A DNA stretch of 11,527 nt, taken from contig DBMK01000343.1 in assembly GCA_002298885.1 (NCBI GenBank), positions 1 through 11,527 of the forward strand. The letters run 5' to 3'. The notes under the pieces were generated by a model. It had not been told where the DNA came from. It saw nothing but the letters and a program-made list of their open reading frames with translations, and did not search any database. This document shows, one piece after another, positions 6,013 to 11,527 of the stretch. Numbering within the stretch: position 1 is the first letter of the stretch; each line of letters begins with the position of its first letter. Source of the stretch: Anaerolineaceae bacterium UBA700. GTDB lineage: Bacteria; Chloroflexota; Anaerolineae; Anaerolineales; Anaerolineaceae. A program made the translations under genes and the position numbers.

Positions 6013-8202
6013 CTACCCGCCCCATTGTATGTACTGCAAATCCAGGTTCCCGTTGTGGAAGTAAGCAATGCGCGGGACGGCGTTGAAGAATGCCAGCGCG
6101 CTGAACGCGCCCGCATCCCCGTTGGCATCGATCGATTCCGTCACCCAGCCTGACCCGCTGCGGTGGGCCAGCTTCAGGCTGCGGCTGATGTAATCGTAAT
6201 AGCTGATGTAGGGCGTGTTCCCCGGGCCCATGCGGATCGAACAGGTATCCATCGGATCGCCCGGTTGGACCGGCCCGGATGAGGAGACCGTAAGAATTTC
6301 CCAACCCGATCCGGTATCGTGGGCGTAATGCAAAGCATAGTCTGTGCCATCCACGTAGCAGATGTGTGACCGGTTGGACGAATCGACCGCCAGGGCCGAG
6401 TTCCAGCCCGAATTGAGCGAAACAGTATCCGGCTGGACCTTGACCCAGGTAGAACCGTTATAAAAGGCGTGCCACAGCCGGTTGGGGTTGCTCATATAAC
6501 TGATATGCGGGCGCCCCAGGCCGTCGACCGCAATCGAATTATAGACCCCCACCCATTTCGTCCCGGTGCCGTCGACGGGCTCTACCTGCCAGGCGCTGCC
6601 CACCTTTTTGGCCATCTTCAAGCTCAAACTCCCGCCGTCGTAGAAGCTGATAAAGGGCTGCCCGTTGGCATCAAGAGCCAGCGAAAGATAGCGTTCGAAC
6701 GTGCCCTGGTAGCCCTCTGTATCATTGGCCACAATCTCCTGGCTCCAGCCCTGCCCGTTCCACGAGGCGTACATAATTTTCAGGTAGACAACATCGATAT
6801 AGGCGATATGCGGTGTGCCGGCCGGATCGACGGCCAACCCGACGGTATCGGCCGCGGAGGTGGTCCCCACCGGGTTGACCGTCATGGTCTTCCAGCAGCC
6901 GTTGACCAGGGTAGCGTACTTCAGCCAGTGATGGGTGGTATCGATGTAGGCGACGTGGGGCCTGCCAAATGCATCGTACGCCATCTGCACCCCCATCCCG
7001 GCCACCACGGCAGGGGAATCGAGGTAAACCGAAACCCAGGTGTCCGGATTAGGTGAGGTCCCCCAGGCAGTGAGGCTGGAATAGACGAGCTGTTTGGCGG
7101 AACTGTCGAATGAGCTGATGTGCGGTTTGCCGGCCTTATCCAGCGCCAGGGAGGAATACAATCCAATGCCTCCCGTATAATCCCAGGCGCCGCTTTTCTT
7201 GTACCACAGCATCCCGCTCGGCACTGCCACGTAGGGTACGTCGTTGCTGTCGATGACCAGCCGGGTTGGGACATAATCGCTCATATCCCGGGGAACGATG
7301 GTTTCGGTGCTCCAGGTGGAGGTCCCCGTCCAGCTGGCGTAGCTGACGTTCCAGAAATCATAATAGCTGATGTGCGGATTGCCGGCCTTGTCCAAGGCCA
7401 GCGAGTTATATTCGCCGGCGCTCGAGTCATCGACCACTAACTGCCGGTCCCAGGCACTGCCGTTCCAACTGGCGTACATCAGCCCCGGGTCGCTGTTATA
7501 GCTCAGGCGCGGCCAGCCGGTGGCCTTATCGAGGGCCAGCGAAAAGTATTTGCCCGTATCGGTGTCCACGTTCGGAAAGGCAGACCAGGCGGAGCCCGTC
7601 CAACGCGTCAATTTAAGCGTGTAACTGCCATTGGTTTCATAGAAAAGGTACGCCACCAGAAGGTGGTCCGTGCTGTCGAAGAGCACCTCGCTCCCCAGCC
7701 CGGCGTATGGAGCCGCGTCTACCACGGATAATCCCCAACTGGCGCCGTTCCAGCGGGCGATCTTCAGGTACTGGTTGTAGCGGTCGTAATAAGTGATGGC
7801 GGGCTTTCCGGTGCTGTCGAGCGCCAGCGAGGCGTACACGCCCACCCCGGGCGAACTATCCACCGTTTCATAATGCCAGGTTTGGCCGTCGTTCCAGGCA
7901 TGGTATAAATGATCGCCGCCGTAAGCGATGTGGGGATAGTCGTTGCCGTCCAAACGCAGGCTGCCGGGGGTCATATTATAGTAGTACTTTGCACAGTCAA
8001 CGCACTGGACCGCCTTGGGCTGGATCGCCGGGCAGGCGCGCTGGACCAGGGGTACATAGAGTGGGGGCGGCGTTCCATCCAAGGTGACCGGGCCACCCGC
8101 TTGGGCCGCCGCATTCCATCCCCCGCCGTTGGCGAGCAGGCAAAGTAGAAACAATGCAGCCACCACGCGTTTACACAGTGACAGGCAGGCAGAGCGTTTC
8201 AT
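6013..8202 (-). CDS. Large secreted repeat protein, probably two seven-bladed beta-propellers
   Basis: An exported 729-aa protein of unknown ligand. The signal peptide is classic: KR at 2-3, hydrophobic 13-24, and cleavage probably after AAAQA near 35. LYVPLVQR (48-55) follows, the Y-x-P-x-V motif of Chloroflexota secreted proteins, then three cysteines (57, 67, 70). From about 80 to the end I count roughly 14 degenerate repeats of 45-55 residues, each with the pattern SLALDxxGxPHISYYD then LxYASWNGSAW, the last one incomplete. Fourteen repeats fit two seven-bladed propellers, the truncated end being closed by the first strand. No catalytic motif or membrane anchor is visible; carbohydrate or surface binding is a guess. 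The start has GGGAGGTT 5-6 nt upstream. The gene is convergent with the HD-GYP gene. Conserved aromatic and PHISY positions argue for real selection rather than low complexity. Confidence 0.85.
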   Translation of the reverse strand: MKRSACLSLCKRVVAALFLLCLLANGGGWNAAAQAGGPVTLDGTPPPLYVPLVQRACPAIQPKAVQCVDCAKYYYNMTPGSLRLDGNDYPHIAYGGDHLYHAWNDGQTWHYETVDSSPGVGVYASLALDSTGKPAITYYDRYNQYLKIARWNGASWGLSVVDAAPYAGLGSEVLFDSTDHLLVAYLFYETNGSYTLKLTRWTGSAWSAFPNVDTDTGKYFSLALDKATGWPRLSYNSDPGLMYASWNGSAWDRQLVVDDSSAGEYNSLALDKAGNPHISYYDFWNVSYASWTGTSTWSTETIVPRDMSDYVPTRLVIDSNDVPYVAVPSGMLWYKKSGAWDYTGGIGLYSSLALDKAGKPHISSFDSSAKQLVYSSLTAWGTSPNPDTWVSVYLDSPAVVAGMGVQMAYDAFGRPHVAYIDTTHHWLKYATLVNGCWKTMTVNPVGTTSAADTVGLAVDPAGTPHIAYIDVVYLKIMYASWNGQGWSQEIVANDTEGYQGTFERYLSLALDANGQPFISFYDGGSLSLKMAKKVGSAWQVEPVDGTGTKWVGVYNSIAVDGLGRPHISYMSNPNRLWHAFYNGSTWVKVQPDTVSLNSGWNSALAVDSSNRSHICYVDGTDYALHYAHDTGSGWEILTVSSSGPVQPGDPMDTCSIRMGPGNTPYISYYDYISRSLKLAHRSGSGWVTESIDANGDAGAFSALAFFNAVPRIAYFHNGNLDLQYIQWGG
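7113..7405 (-). repeat. Pair of near-identical 41-bp repeats inside the propeller gene
   Basis: The stretches 7113-7153 and 7365-7405 differ at only a handful of positions over about 41 bp and encode the SLALDKAGxPHIS core of two blades about 84 codons apart. Other blades are far more diverged in DNA. This points to a recent blade duplication or gene conversion within the coding sequence. Confidence 0.55.
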
Positions 8203-8332
8203 GAGAACCTCCCGGATAGGAGACCCTTGTTGTCCCCCGGCGATGCTAATAAATGACTCCCAATTTAGCAGTTAATATTTTACAACGAATTGGTGTGCAG
8301 GGAACATCCGCTTTCACGTGGGCTGGGGGGGA
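8203..8332. other. Intergenic region upstream of the propeller gene
   Basis: This holds the ribosome binding site of the leftward propeller gene (GGGAGGTT on the minus strand, 8205-8212) and an AT-rich stretch around 8255-8290 where a promoter is likely. A TGTAAAAT-like extended -10 on the minus strand near 8280 is the best candidate, but no good -35 accompanies it. A G-run with GGGGGG at 8325-8330 leads into the palindromic element. Confidence 0.3.
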
Positions 8333-8416
8333 GGCGGGGTGAGTTTTGTTTTAACCCCTCCCGGCATCCCCAAAATCCAAAAACCGGATTTTGGGGGAGG
8401 GGTATGCCTCACCGCC
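8333..8416. repeat. Nested palindromic element (REP/MITE-like) overlapping the DUF559 ORF start
   Basis: Three nested inverted pairs share one centre: GGCGGGGTGAG (8333-8343) with CTCACCGCC (8408-8416, two G extra on the left), CCCCTCCC (8355-8362) with GGGAGGGG (8395-8402), and an 11-bp perfect inner stem CCCCAAAATCC (8368-8378) with GGATTTTGGGG (8386-8396) around the loop AAAAACC. The 3' arm contains the GGGGGAGGGG ribosome binding site and runs through the ATG (8404) of the DUF559 ORF. GC-rich palindromes of this kind are, as I recall, common immediately upstream of DUF559 genes. Copy number elsewhere in the genome cannot be seen here. Confidence 0.55.
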
Positions 8417-8607
8417 GTACGAGCCCAATTACTTTCTACAATTCACGCGAATTACGCCATAACCAGACCGAAGCCGAAAACAAGCTGTGGCGAGTGCTGC
8501 GGATGCACGGGTTAAATGGCATCCATTTCCGCCGGCAGCATGCTATTGGCAGTTATATCGTCGATTTTTTCGCTCCCCAAAAGAAGCTGATCATCGAACT
8601 GAACTGA
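8404..8607 (+). pseudogene. Truncated DUF559 (Vsr-like endonuclease fold) protein
   Basis: The 67-residue product begins MPHRRTSPITFYNSREL and carries the N-terminal half of the DUF559 domain: RxNQTEAENKLWRVLR, HFRRQHAIGSYIVDFF and KKLIIEL. Intact members continue from IELDGxQH into a second half with the remaining active-site residues, usually reaching 110-130 aa. Here the reading frame ends in IELN-stop exactly at three tandem GAACT units, and no continuation is found downstream in any frame. The fold is related to Vsr and other restriction-like nucleases; this fragment should be inactive. The ATG at 8404 is preferred because GGGGGAGGGG precedes it. The open frame back to 8290 reads through the palindromic element and is probably not native coding. 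It ends inside the 3' end of the opposite gene. Confidence 0.75.
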
Positions 8608-8950
8608 ACTTATCACCATAGTAAGCTGCTACTACCTCGATTTTTCCTTCGATATGCCGATTGAATTCTGGTAATTCTTCGGCTGGTACCCATAATTCCT
8701 GTTGAATCTCTCCGCCCACGGTGTGAATCTCAAAGGTCTCGGCATACTTCTGATCGACTTCAAAACGAGTGACAAAACCAGCATAGGGCGCAGTTGTTGC
8801 ATTCCAATCTCGAGCAATCTGCTCTGCGTACTGAAAATTAAGCACCGGGTAGAAGATAGGTTGTTCTGGCAACCGGGGAGGAAAGGCTGTATAGCCAGAA
8901 GCAGTGATAAGTGCTAGTTCCTTCGGACCAACAGGGCGATATAAGATCAT
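8591..8950 (-). CDS. Small protein of the 'ADP-ribosylation/crystallin J1' type
   Basis: This 119-aa cytosolic protein matches, from memory, a widespread family of about 115-120 aa whose database name is 'ADP-ribosylation/crystallin J1'. Recognisable features are LYRPVGPKELALI at 3-15, FPPRLPEQPIFYPV at 23-36, YAEQIARDWN at 41-50, a central FVTRFEVDQKY, and VGGEIQQELWVPAEELPEFNRHI at 78-100 followed by IEVVAAYYG. There is no signal peptide or membrane segment. Despite the name, no ADP-ribosylglycohydrolase motif is visible and the biochemical function is unknown to me. The start has GGAGTAGGG a few bases upstream. The gene is AT-richer than most neighbours. Its last codons and stop lie across the GAACT repeats and overlap the truncated DUF559 ORF by 17 bp, so the extreme C-terminus (SSVR) may not be original. 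Confidence 0.72.
   Translation of the reverse strand: MILYRPVGPKELALITASGYTAFPPRLPEQPIFYPVLNFQYAEQIARDWNATTAPYAGFVTRFEVDQKYAETFEIHTVGGEIQQELWVPAEELPEFNRHIEGKIEVVAAYYGDKFSSVR
8596..8610. repeat. Three tandem copies of GAACT at the DUF559 truncation point
   Basis: GAACT is repeated three times without interruption, exactly where DUF559 homology stops and the sequence becomes the 3' end of the opposing small gene. It could be a slippage product or the scar of an insertion or deletion. Confidence 0.8.
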
Positions 8951-9022
8951 TTTTCCCTACTCCACAATTCAAAGGACAAAGATGTAACAACGACTAACCG
9001 ACGATCCAAACAAACATATAAA

Positions 9023-9232
9023 TTGCTGGCGATCGCCATGCCATCAGCGATTGTTCGCGCCGGCCTGGTGTATCACACCATGCAGGACACGGTGGATGCC
9101 ATCGAGCCGGCGGCTGTCGAGGCCTGCCTTAGTGTGGCGGAAAGACTGGCCCTGGCATGCGACGCTCCTGCCAATGAAGCGGTCGGGCTGGGAGGTCAGG
9201 TCCTGCTTCAAGGCAGCAAAAGCGTTAATTAA
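9023..9232 (+). pseudogene. C-terminal fragment resembling an M28-family metallopeptidase
   Basis: A 69-residue open frame with protein-like composition but no proper start: the first possible codon is TTG at 9023, without a ribosome binding site. AIVRAGLVYHTMQDTVDAIEP followed by AAVEACLSVAERLAL resembles the end of M28 zinc aminopeptidases, where YHTxxDT carries the last zinc-ligand histidine and a helix follows. The upstream catalytic domain, including the other metal ligands, is absent; immediately before it lies the promoter region of the leftward small gene. Its final 15 residues (VGLGGQVLLQGSKSVN) fit the family less well. It ends 1 bp before the stop of the convergent methyltransferase gene. 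The family assignment comes from a short motif and remains tentative. Confidence 0.5.
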
Positions 9233-9233
9233 A

Positions 9234-9971
9234 TTATATTTTTTCCACCACCCAAAAATGGGATAGTCCCAACCCTCGCAGCGGCGTCTTTTCCAATGTG
9301 TGCAAAATCCCCCTCAATAGCTTCCCCAGCGCCGGCCTTCTGGCGATGATGTTGTCGTAGGCGCCGAAGATGACCGTGCGGCTGACGAAGCGCACCGGCA
9401 GCCCGGCGAAGAGCTGTTCCAGGTCGCGGCGAGTGTAGACGTCCACGTGGGGGGCCAGGCGGTCGCGCCAGCGCCGCGGCAGCCAGTTGACCAGGGGCGC
9501 GTTGCCGAAGTGGTACTTGCCGCGCCAGTAGATGCCGTGTGTTTCGAAAGGGTAGCCCCGGTTGGGGCAGAACAGCGCCAGGCGCCCGCCGGGGCGCAGG
9601 GTGCGCACGATCTCGCTCACCGCGGCCCGGTCGTCCTGCACGTGCTCGATCACCTCGTGGCTGAGCACCAGGTCGAAATAGTCCGAGGGGAAGGGCAGGC
9701 GCTCCCCGGCGCCGCACACCACAGCCGGCGTCTTGCGCTGGGCAATGCGGGCACGCTCGGGCTCGATCTCCAGGCCCACGGCCAGGGCTGCCTTTTCCGC
9801 CAGGCGGCCCAGGTATTCGCCCACCCCGCAGCCGTCCTCCAGGATGCGCCCGCAGGCGCGCTCGCCGGCGGCCTGCAGCACCATATCCAGGCGGCGCTGC
9901 TGGCCGGCGCGCCACACGTATGAAGGCTCGCCGCGCAGGGCAGCCTGGGCCGAGGGCTGGACGGGGCTCAT
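9234..9971 (-). CDS. Class I SAM-dependent methyltransferase, substrate unknown
   Basis: A cytosolic 245-aa methyltransferase of the Methyltransf_11/25 type. Motif I is ILEDGCGVGEYLGRL (43-57), the ribose-binding acidic residue is in VGLEIEPER (65-73), and LVLSHEVIEHV (101-111) and LRPGGRLALFCPN (125-137) are motifs IV and V. The C-terminal 100 residues (YWRGKYHFGNAPL, WLPRRWRDRLAPHVDVYTRRDL) form a substrate lid that I associate with methyltransferases found near lipid, glycan or quinone genes. Its ATG overlaps the TGA of the upstream UbiX-fusion gene by 4 bp, and AAAGGA lies 7 nt upstream inside that gene, so translation is probably coupled. It is the last gene of the leftward operon. A quinone-related role is suggested by position only; UbiG-like O-methylation is possible but not shown. 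Confidence 0.82.
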   Translation of the reverse strand: MSPVQPSAQAALRGEPSYVWRAGQQRRLDMVLQAAGERACGRILEDGCGVGEYLGRLAEKAALAVGLEIEPERARIAQRKTPAVVCGAGERLPFPSDYFDLVLSHEVIEHVQDDRAAVSEIVRTLRPGGRLALFCPNRGYPFETHGIYWRGKYHFGNAPLVNWLPRRWRDRLAPHVDVYTRRDLEQLFAGLPVRFVSRTVIFGAYDNIIARRPALGKLLRGILHTLEKTPLRGLGLSHFWVVEKI

Positions 9972-10984
9972 GCCAGGTCCTTTTCCTCTTTGAAGCCGAA
10001 GCCGCGGCGGTTATCCAACAAGCGCGCCCAGCCCGGGGTGAAGGCGTAGAGGGTATTTTTGGCCAGCGTGTCCCCCAGCTCGGCCACGAAGGGAAACTTG
10101 GCCCGGTACAGCTCGAAGGCGCGCTCCCATTCCGGCCCTGGGGCGACGGGGTCCACCCGCCCGCGCAATTGCAGCCCGCGGATTTCCTGGTACGTGGCTG
10201 CCGGGGGCTGGATGGTGGCGGCGGCGCGCGGCTCGGTCAGCAGGTCGCGGGCGTGCTGGCTGCCGGCTTCGGAGAAGAAATACAGCCGGCTCAGCCCGTC
10301 GGCGGCAAAATAGACTGCCGCGGCGTGCGGCTCGCCGCCGGGGCCGCGCGTGGCCAGGGTCATCGCCGGCAGGGCCAGGAATTCGGCTGGAGACCAGGCG
10401 CTTTCGCCCTCGGCGGCGGGCTGCAGCCCCTCCCAGGGCTTGAACAGGTCGTTCTCGATGCCCAGGCGCAACAGCACCCGCCCGACCAGGTTATCAACCA
10501 GCTCATCCACGGTCTGTGGATGGGTGTAAAAAGCGGGCACCGGCGGGAAGATGATCGCCCCGGCGGCGGCGGCCCGGTCCAGAAGGCGGATGTGGCCGCG
10601 GTGCAGCGGCGTCTCGCGCACCACCAGCAGCAGCGGGCGACCCTCTTTGAGCGTGACGTCGGCGGCCCGGCTCAGCAAATCGGCGGCGTAACTGTTGGCG
10701 ATGGCCGAGAGCGATTTGATCGAGCAGGGAATGACCACCATTCCGCTGGTGACGAACGAGCCGGAAGCGATTGCCGCCCCCACGTCGCGCGGGTTGTAGT
10801 GCATGTCCGCCAGCCCCAGCACGTCGTCGGCCTTCCAGTGCGTCTCCTGCTCTACGGTCAGGCGGGCGGCCGGCGTGAGGACGAGGTGCGTCTCAACCTC
10901 GCTGCCGCGCAGGACCTGCAGCAGGCGCACGCCCAGGATAACCCCCGAGCTGCCCGATATGCCCACCACCAGGCGCTTCTTCAC
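9968..10984 (-). CDS. ubiX: UbiX flavin prenyltransferase fused to a YhbP-like FMN-binding split barrel
   Basis: A 338-aa two-domain protein. Residues 1-184 are UbiX, which joins a dimethylallyl group to reduced FMN to make the prenyl-FMN cofactor of UbiD decarboxylases. The key motifs are intact: GISGSSGV (8-15), PCSIKSLSAIANSYAADLLSRAAD, LKEGRPLLLVVRETPLH with Glu124, PAFYTHPQTV with Tyr153, and the Arg of VGRVLLRLGI. Residues 206-338 form a pyridoxamine-phosphate-oxidase-type split barrel closest, by my reading, to E. coli YhbP: LYFFSEAGSQHARDL, GLQLRGRVDPV, YRAKFPFV and TPGWARLLDNRRGFGFKEE. A short Ala/Pro-rich linker (185-205) joins them. The start is GTG, overlapping the stop of the upstream ubiE-type gene by 4 bp, with GGGGGGAG 8 nt upstream. 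In a futalosine organism the UbiX part could be the MqnM-type partner for MqnL. The fusion suggests the barrel supplies or handles reduced FMN; that is inference. Confidence 0.88.
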   Translation of the reverse strand: MKKRLVVGISGSSGVILGVRLLQVLRGSEVETHLVLTPAARLTVEQETHWKADDVLGLADMHYNPRDVGAAIASGSFVTSGMVVIPCSIKSLSAIANSYAADLLSRAADVTLKEGRPLLLVVRETPLHRGHIRLLDRAAAAGAIIFPPVPAFYTHPQTVDELVDNLVGRVLLRLGIENDLFKPWEGLQPAAEGESAWSPAEFLALPAMTLATRGPGGEPHAAAVYFAADGLSRLYFFSEAGSQHARDLLTEPRAAATIQPPAATYQEIRGLQLRGRVDPVAPGPEWERAFELYRAKFPFVAELGDTLAKNTLYAFTPGWARLLDNRRGFGFKEEKDLA

Positions 10985-11527
10985 GGCGCTTTCTCCCCCC
11001 AGTGGATGGCGATGGTGCCATAATTGAGGCGGCGGAAGCCCACCTTGCGGAACCCGCAGGCCGCCATGCGCATGGCCAGGTCCTCGGCGCGCAGAAAGCT
11101 CTCGCTGGAGTTGGGCAGGTAGCGGTAGGCATCGCGCTGCCCGGACACCAGCCAGCCCAGGGTGGGGATGACCAGGTGCATGTAGGCCCAGATAAAGGGG
11201 GTAAGGGCGGATTTGAGCGGGCGGGTGGTATCCAGCGCAACCATGCGCCCGCCGGGCTTGAGGGCGCGCACTTGTTCCGCCAGGGCCTGGTTGAGGTCGG
11301 CCACGTTGCGCAGCAGGAAGCCGGAGACGACGGCGTCGAAAGCCTCGTCGGGGAAGGGCAGGGCCAGGGCGTCGGCAGCCGACCAGGCCAGTGGCAACGG
11401 ATGCCTTTGTTTACCTATGCGCATCATTTTAAGCGTGAAATCGGCCAGGGTGGGGCGGCAGTCCGGCGCCTGGCGCAGCGCCTCGCGCCCCAGGTCGCCC
11501 GTGCCGGCGCCCAGGTCCAGCAGGCGC
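10981..11527 (-). CDS. ubiE: UbiE/MenG-type quinone C-methyltransferase, 5' end missing
   Basis: The frame is open to the window edge, giving 181 residues of a family normally 230-250 long, so some 50-60 N-terminal residues lie outside. The visible part starts in motif I (LLDLGAGTGDLGREAL), then shows ADALALPFPDEAFDAVVSGFLLRNV and ALKPGGRMVALDTTRP, the UbiE/MenG signature region. The C-terminal half, with the DAYRYLPNS region and a final YGTIAIHWGEK, matches UbiE's YRYLxES and AxHxG positions. These enzymes carry out the last C-methylation of demethylmenaquinone or the equivalent ubiquinone precursor using SAM. An internal ATG at 11427 would omit motif I and is not the true start. It is the first visible gene of the operon, coupled by a GTGA overlap to the UbiX fusion. 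Menaquinone is the more likely product in this phylum. Confidence 0.85.
   Translation of the reverse strand, partial: RLLDLGAGTGDLGREALRQAPDCRPTLADFTLKMMRIGKQRHPLPLAWSAADALALPFPDEAFDAVVSGFLLRNVADLNQALAEQVRALKPGGRMVALDTTRPLKSALTPFIWAYMHLVIPTLGWLVSGQRDAYRYLPNSSESFLRAEDLAMRMAACGFRKVGFRRLNYGTIAIHWGEKAP

Noticed and set aside
6469..7440. Several 100-200 codon plus-strand frames opposite the propeller gene
   Set aside because: They are antisense shadows caused by the repetitive composition of the real gene and have no start signals or domain content.
8290..8403. Longer DUF559 ORF starting at GTG/ATG-like codons near 8290
   Set aside because: The extra 38 codons translate the palindromic element and G-runs (PLSRGLGGRRGEF-like), not a conserved protein segment.
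8333..8416. CRISPR repeat or tRNA-like structure
   Set aside because: There is only one copy in the window, with no spaced repeats, and the fold is a simple nested hairpin without tRNA features.
9920..11023. Plus-strand open frame of 367 codons opposite the UbiX fusion gene
   Set aside because: Its translation is Gly/Gln/Arg-rich without recognisable domains and it is antisense to a gene with strong family motifs on the minus strand.

Overview
The window looks like a chromosomal segment of a GC-rich bacterium, most likely a member of the Chloroflexota (Anaerolineae-like). This rests on three things: high-GC coding sequence, two secreted propeller-type proteins that carry a short Y-x-P-x-V motif (ATYMPWVTN at one C-terminus, LYVPLVQR just after the other signal peptide) which I recall as typical of secreted proteins in that phylum, and the mix of gene families. 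No marker gene is present, so the assignment is an inference.

Left part (1-2702): a cytosolic PRC-barrel/MgtE_N/CBS protein without any membrane channel reads rightwards behind a probable extended -10 promoter and a 5'-leader hairpin. It converges, 12 bp apart, on a visibly AT-richer gene for a secreted LVIVD-repeat protein read leftwards. The 148-bp divergent gap at 2555-2702 carries a -10-like TATAAT for each side. The one on the right lies so close to the next start codon that a leaderless message is likely.

Centre (2703-8202): a MalZ-like GH13 maltodextrin glucosidase is followed by a GAF/HD-GYP cyclic-di-GMP phosphodiesterase candidate with two dyad symmetries in its own promoter region. 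A perfect 42-bp palindrome separates it from the convergent gene for a large secreted protein of about 14 repeats, best read as two seven-bladed beta-propellers.

Scarred patch (8203-9233): a nested palindromic repeat contains the start signals of a DUF559 (Vsr-like) ORF. That ORF is cut off half way and runs tail-to-tail into a small gene of the family often labelled 'ADP-ribosylation/crystallin J1', with three tandem GAACT copies at the join. Next to it is a 70-codon fragment resembling the C-terminal end of an M28 metallopeptidase. This patch looks like a site of repeated insertion and deletion.

Right part (9234-11527): a tight leftward operon with 4-bp start/stop overlaps. In transcription order it holds a UbiE/MenG-type quinone C-methyltransferase (5' end outside the window), a fusion of a UbiX flavin prenyltransferase with a YhbP-like FMN-binding split barrel, and a class I SAM methyltransferase of unknown substrate. 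Together they suggest late steps of (mena)quinone synthesis or a related UbiD-type decarboxylation. The UbiX-YhbP fusion is the most interesting item in the window. No tRNA, rRNA, CRISPR array or complete transposase was seen.
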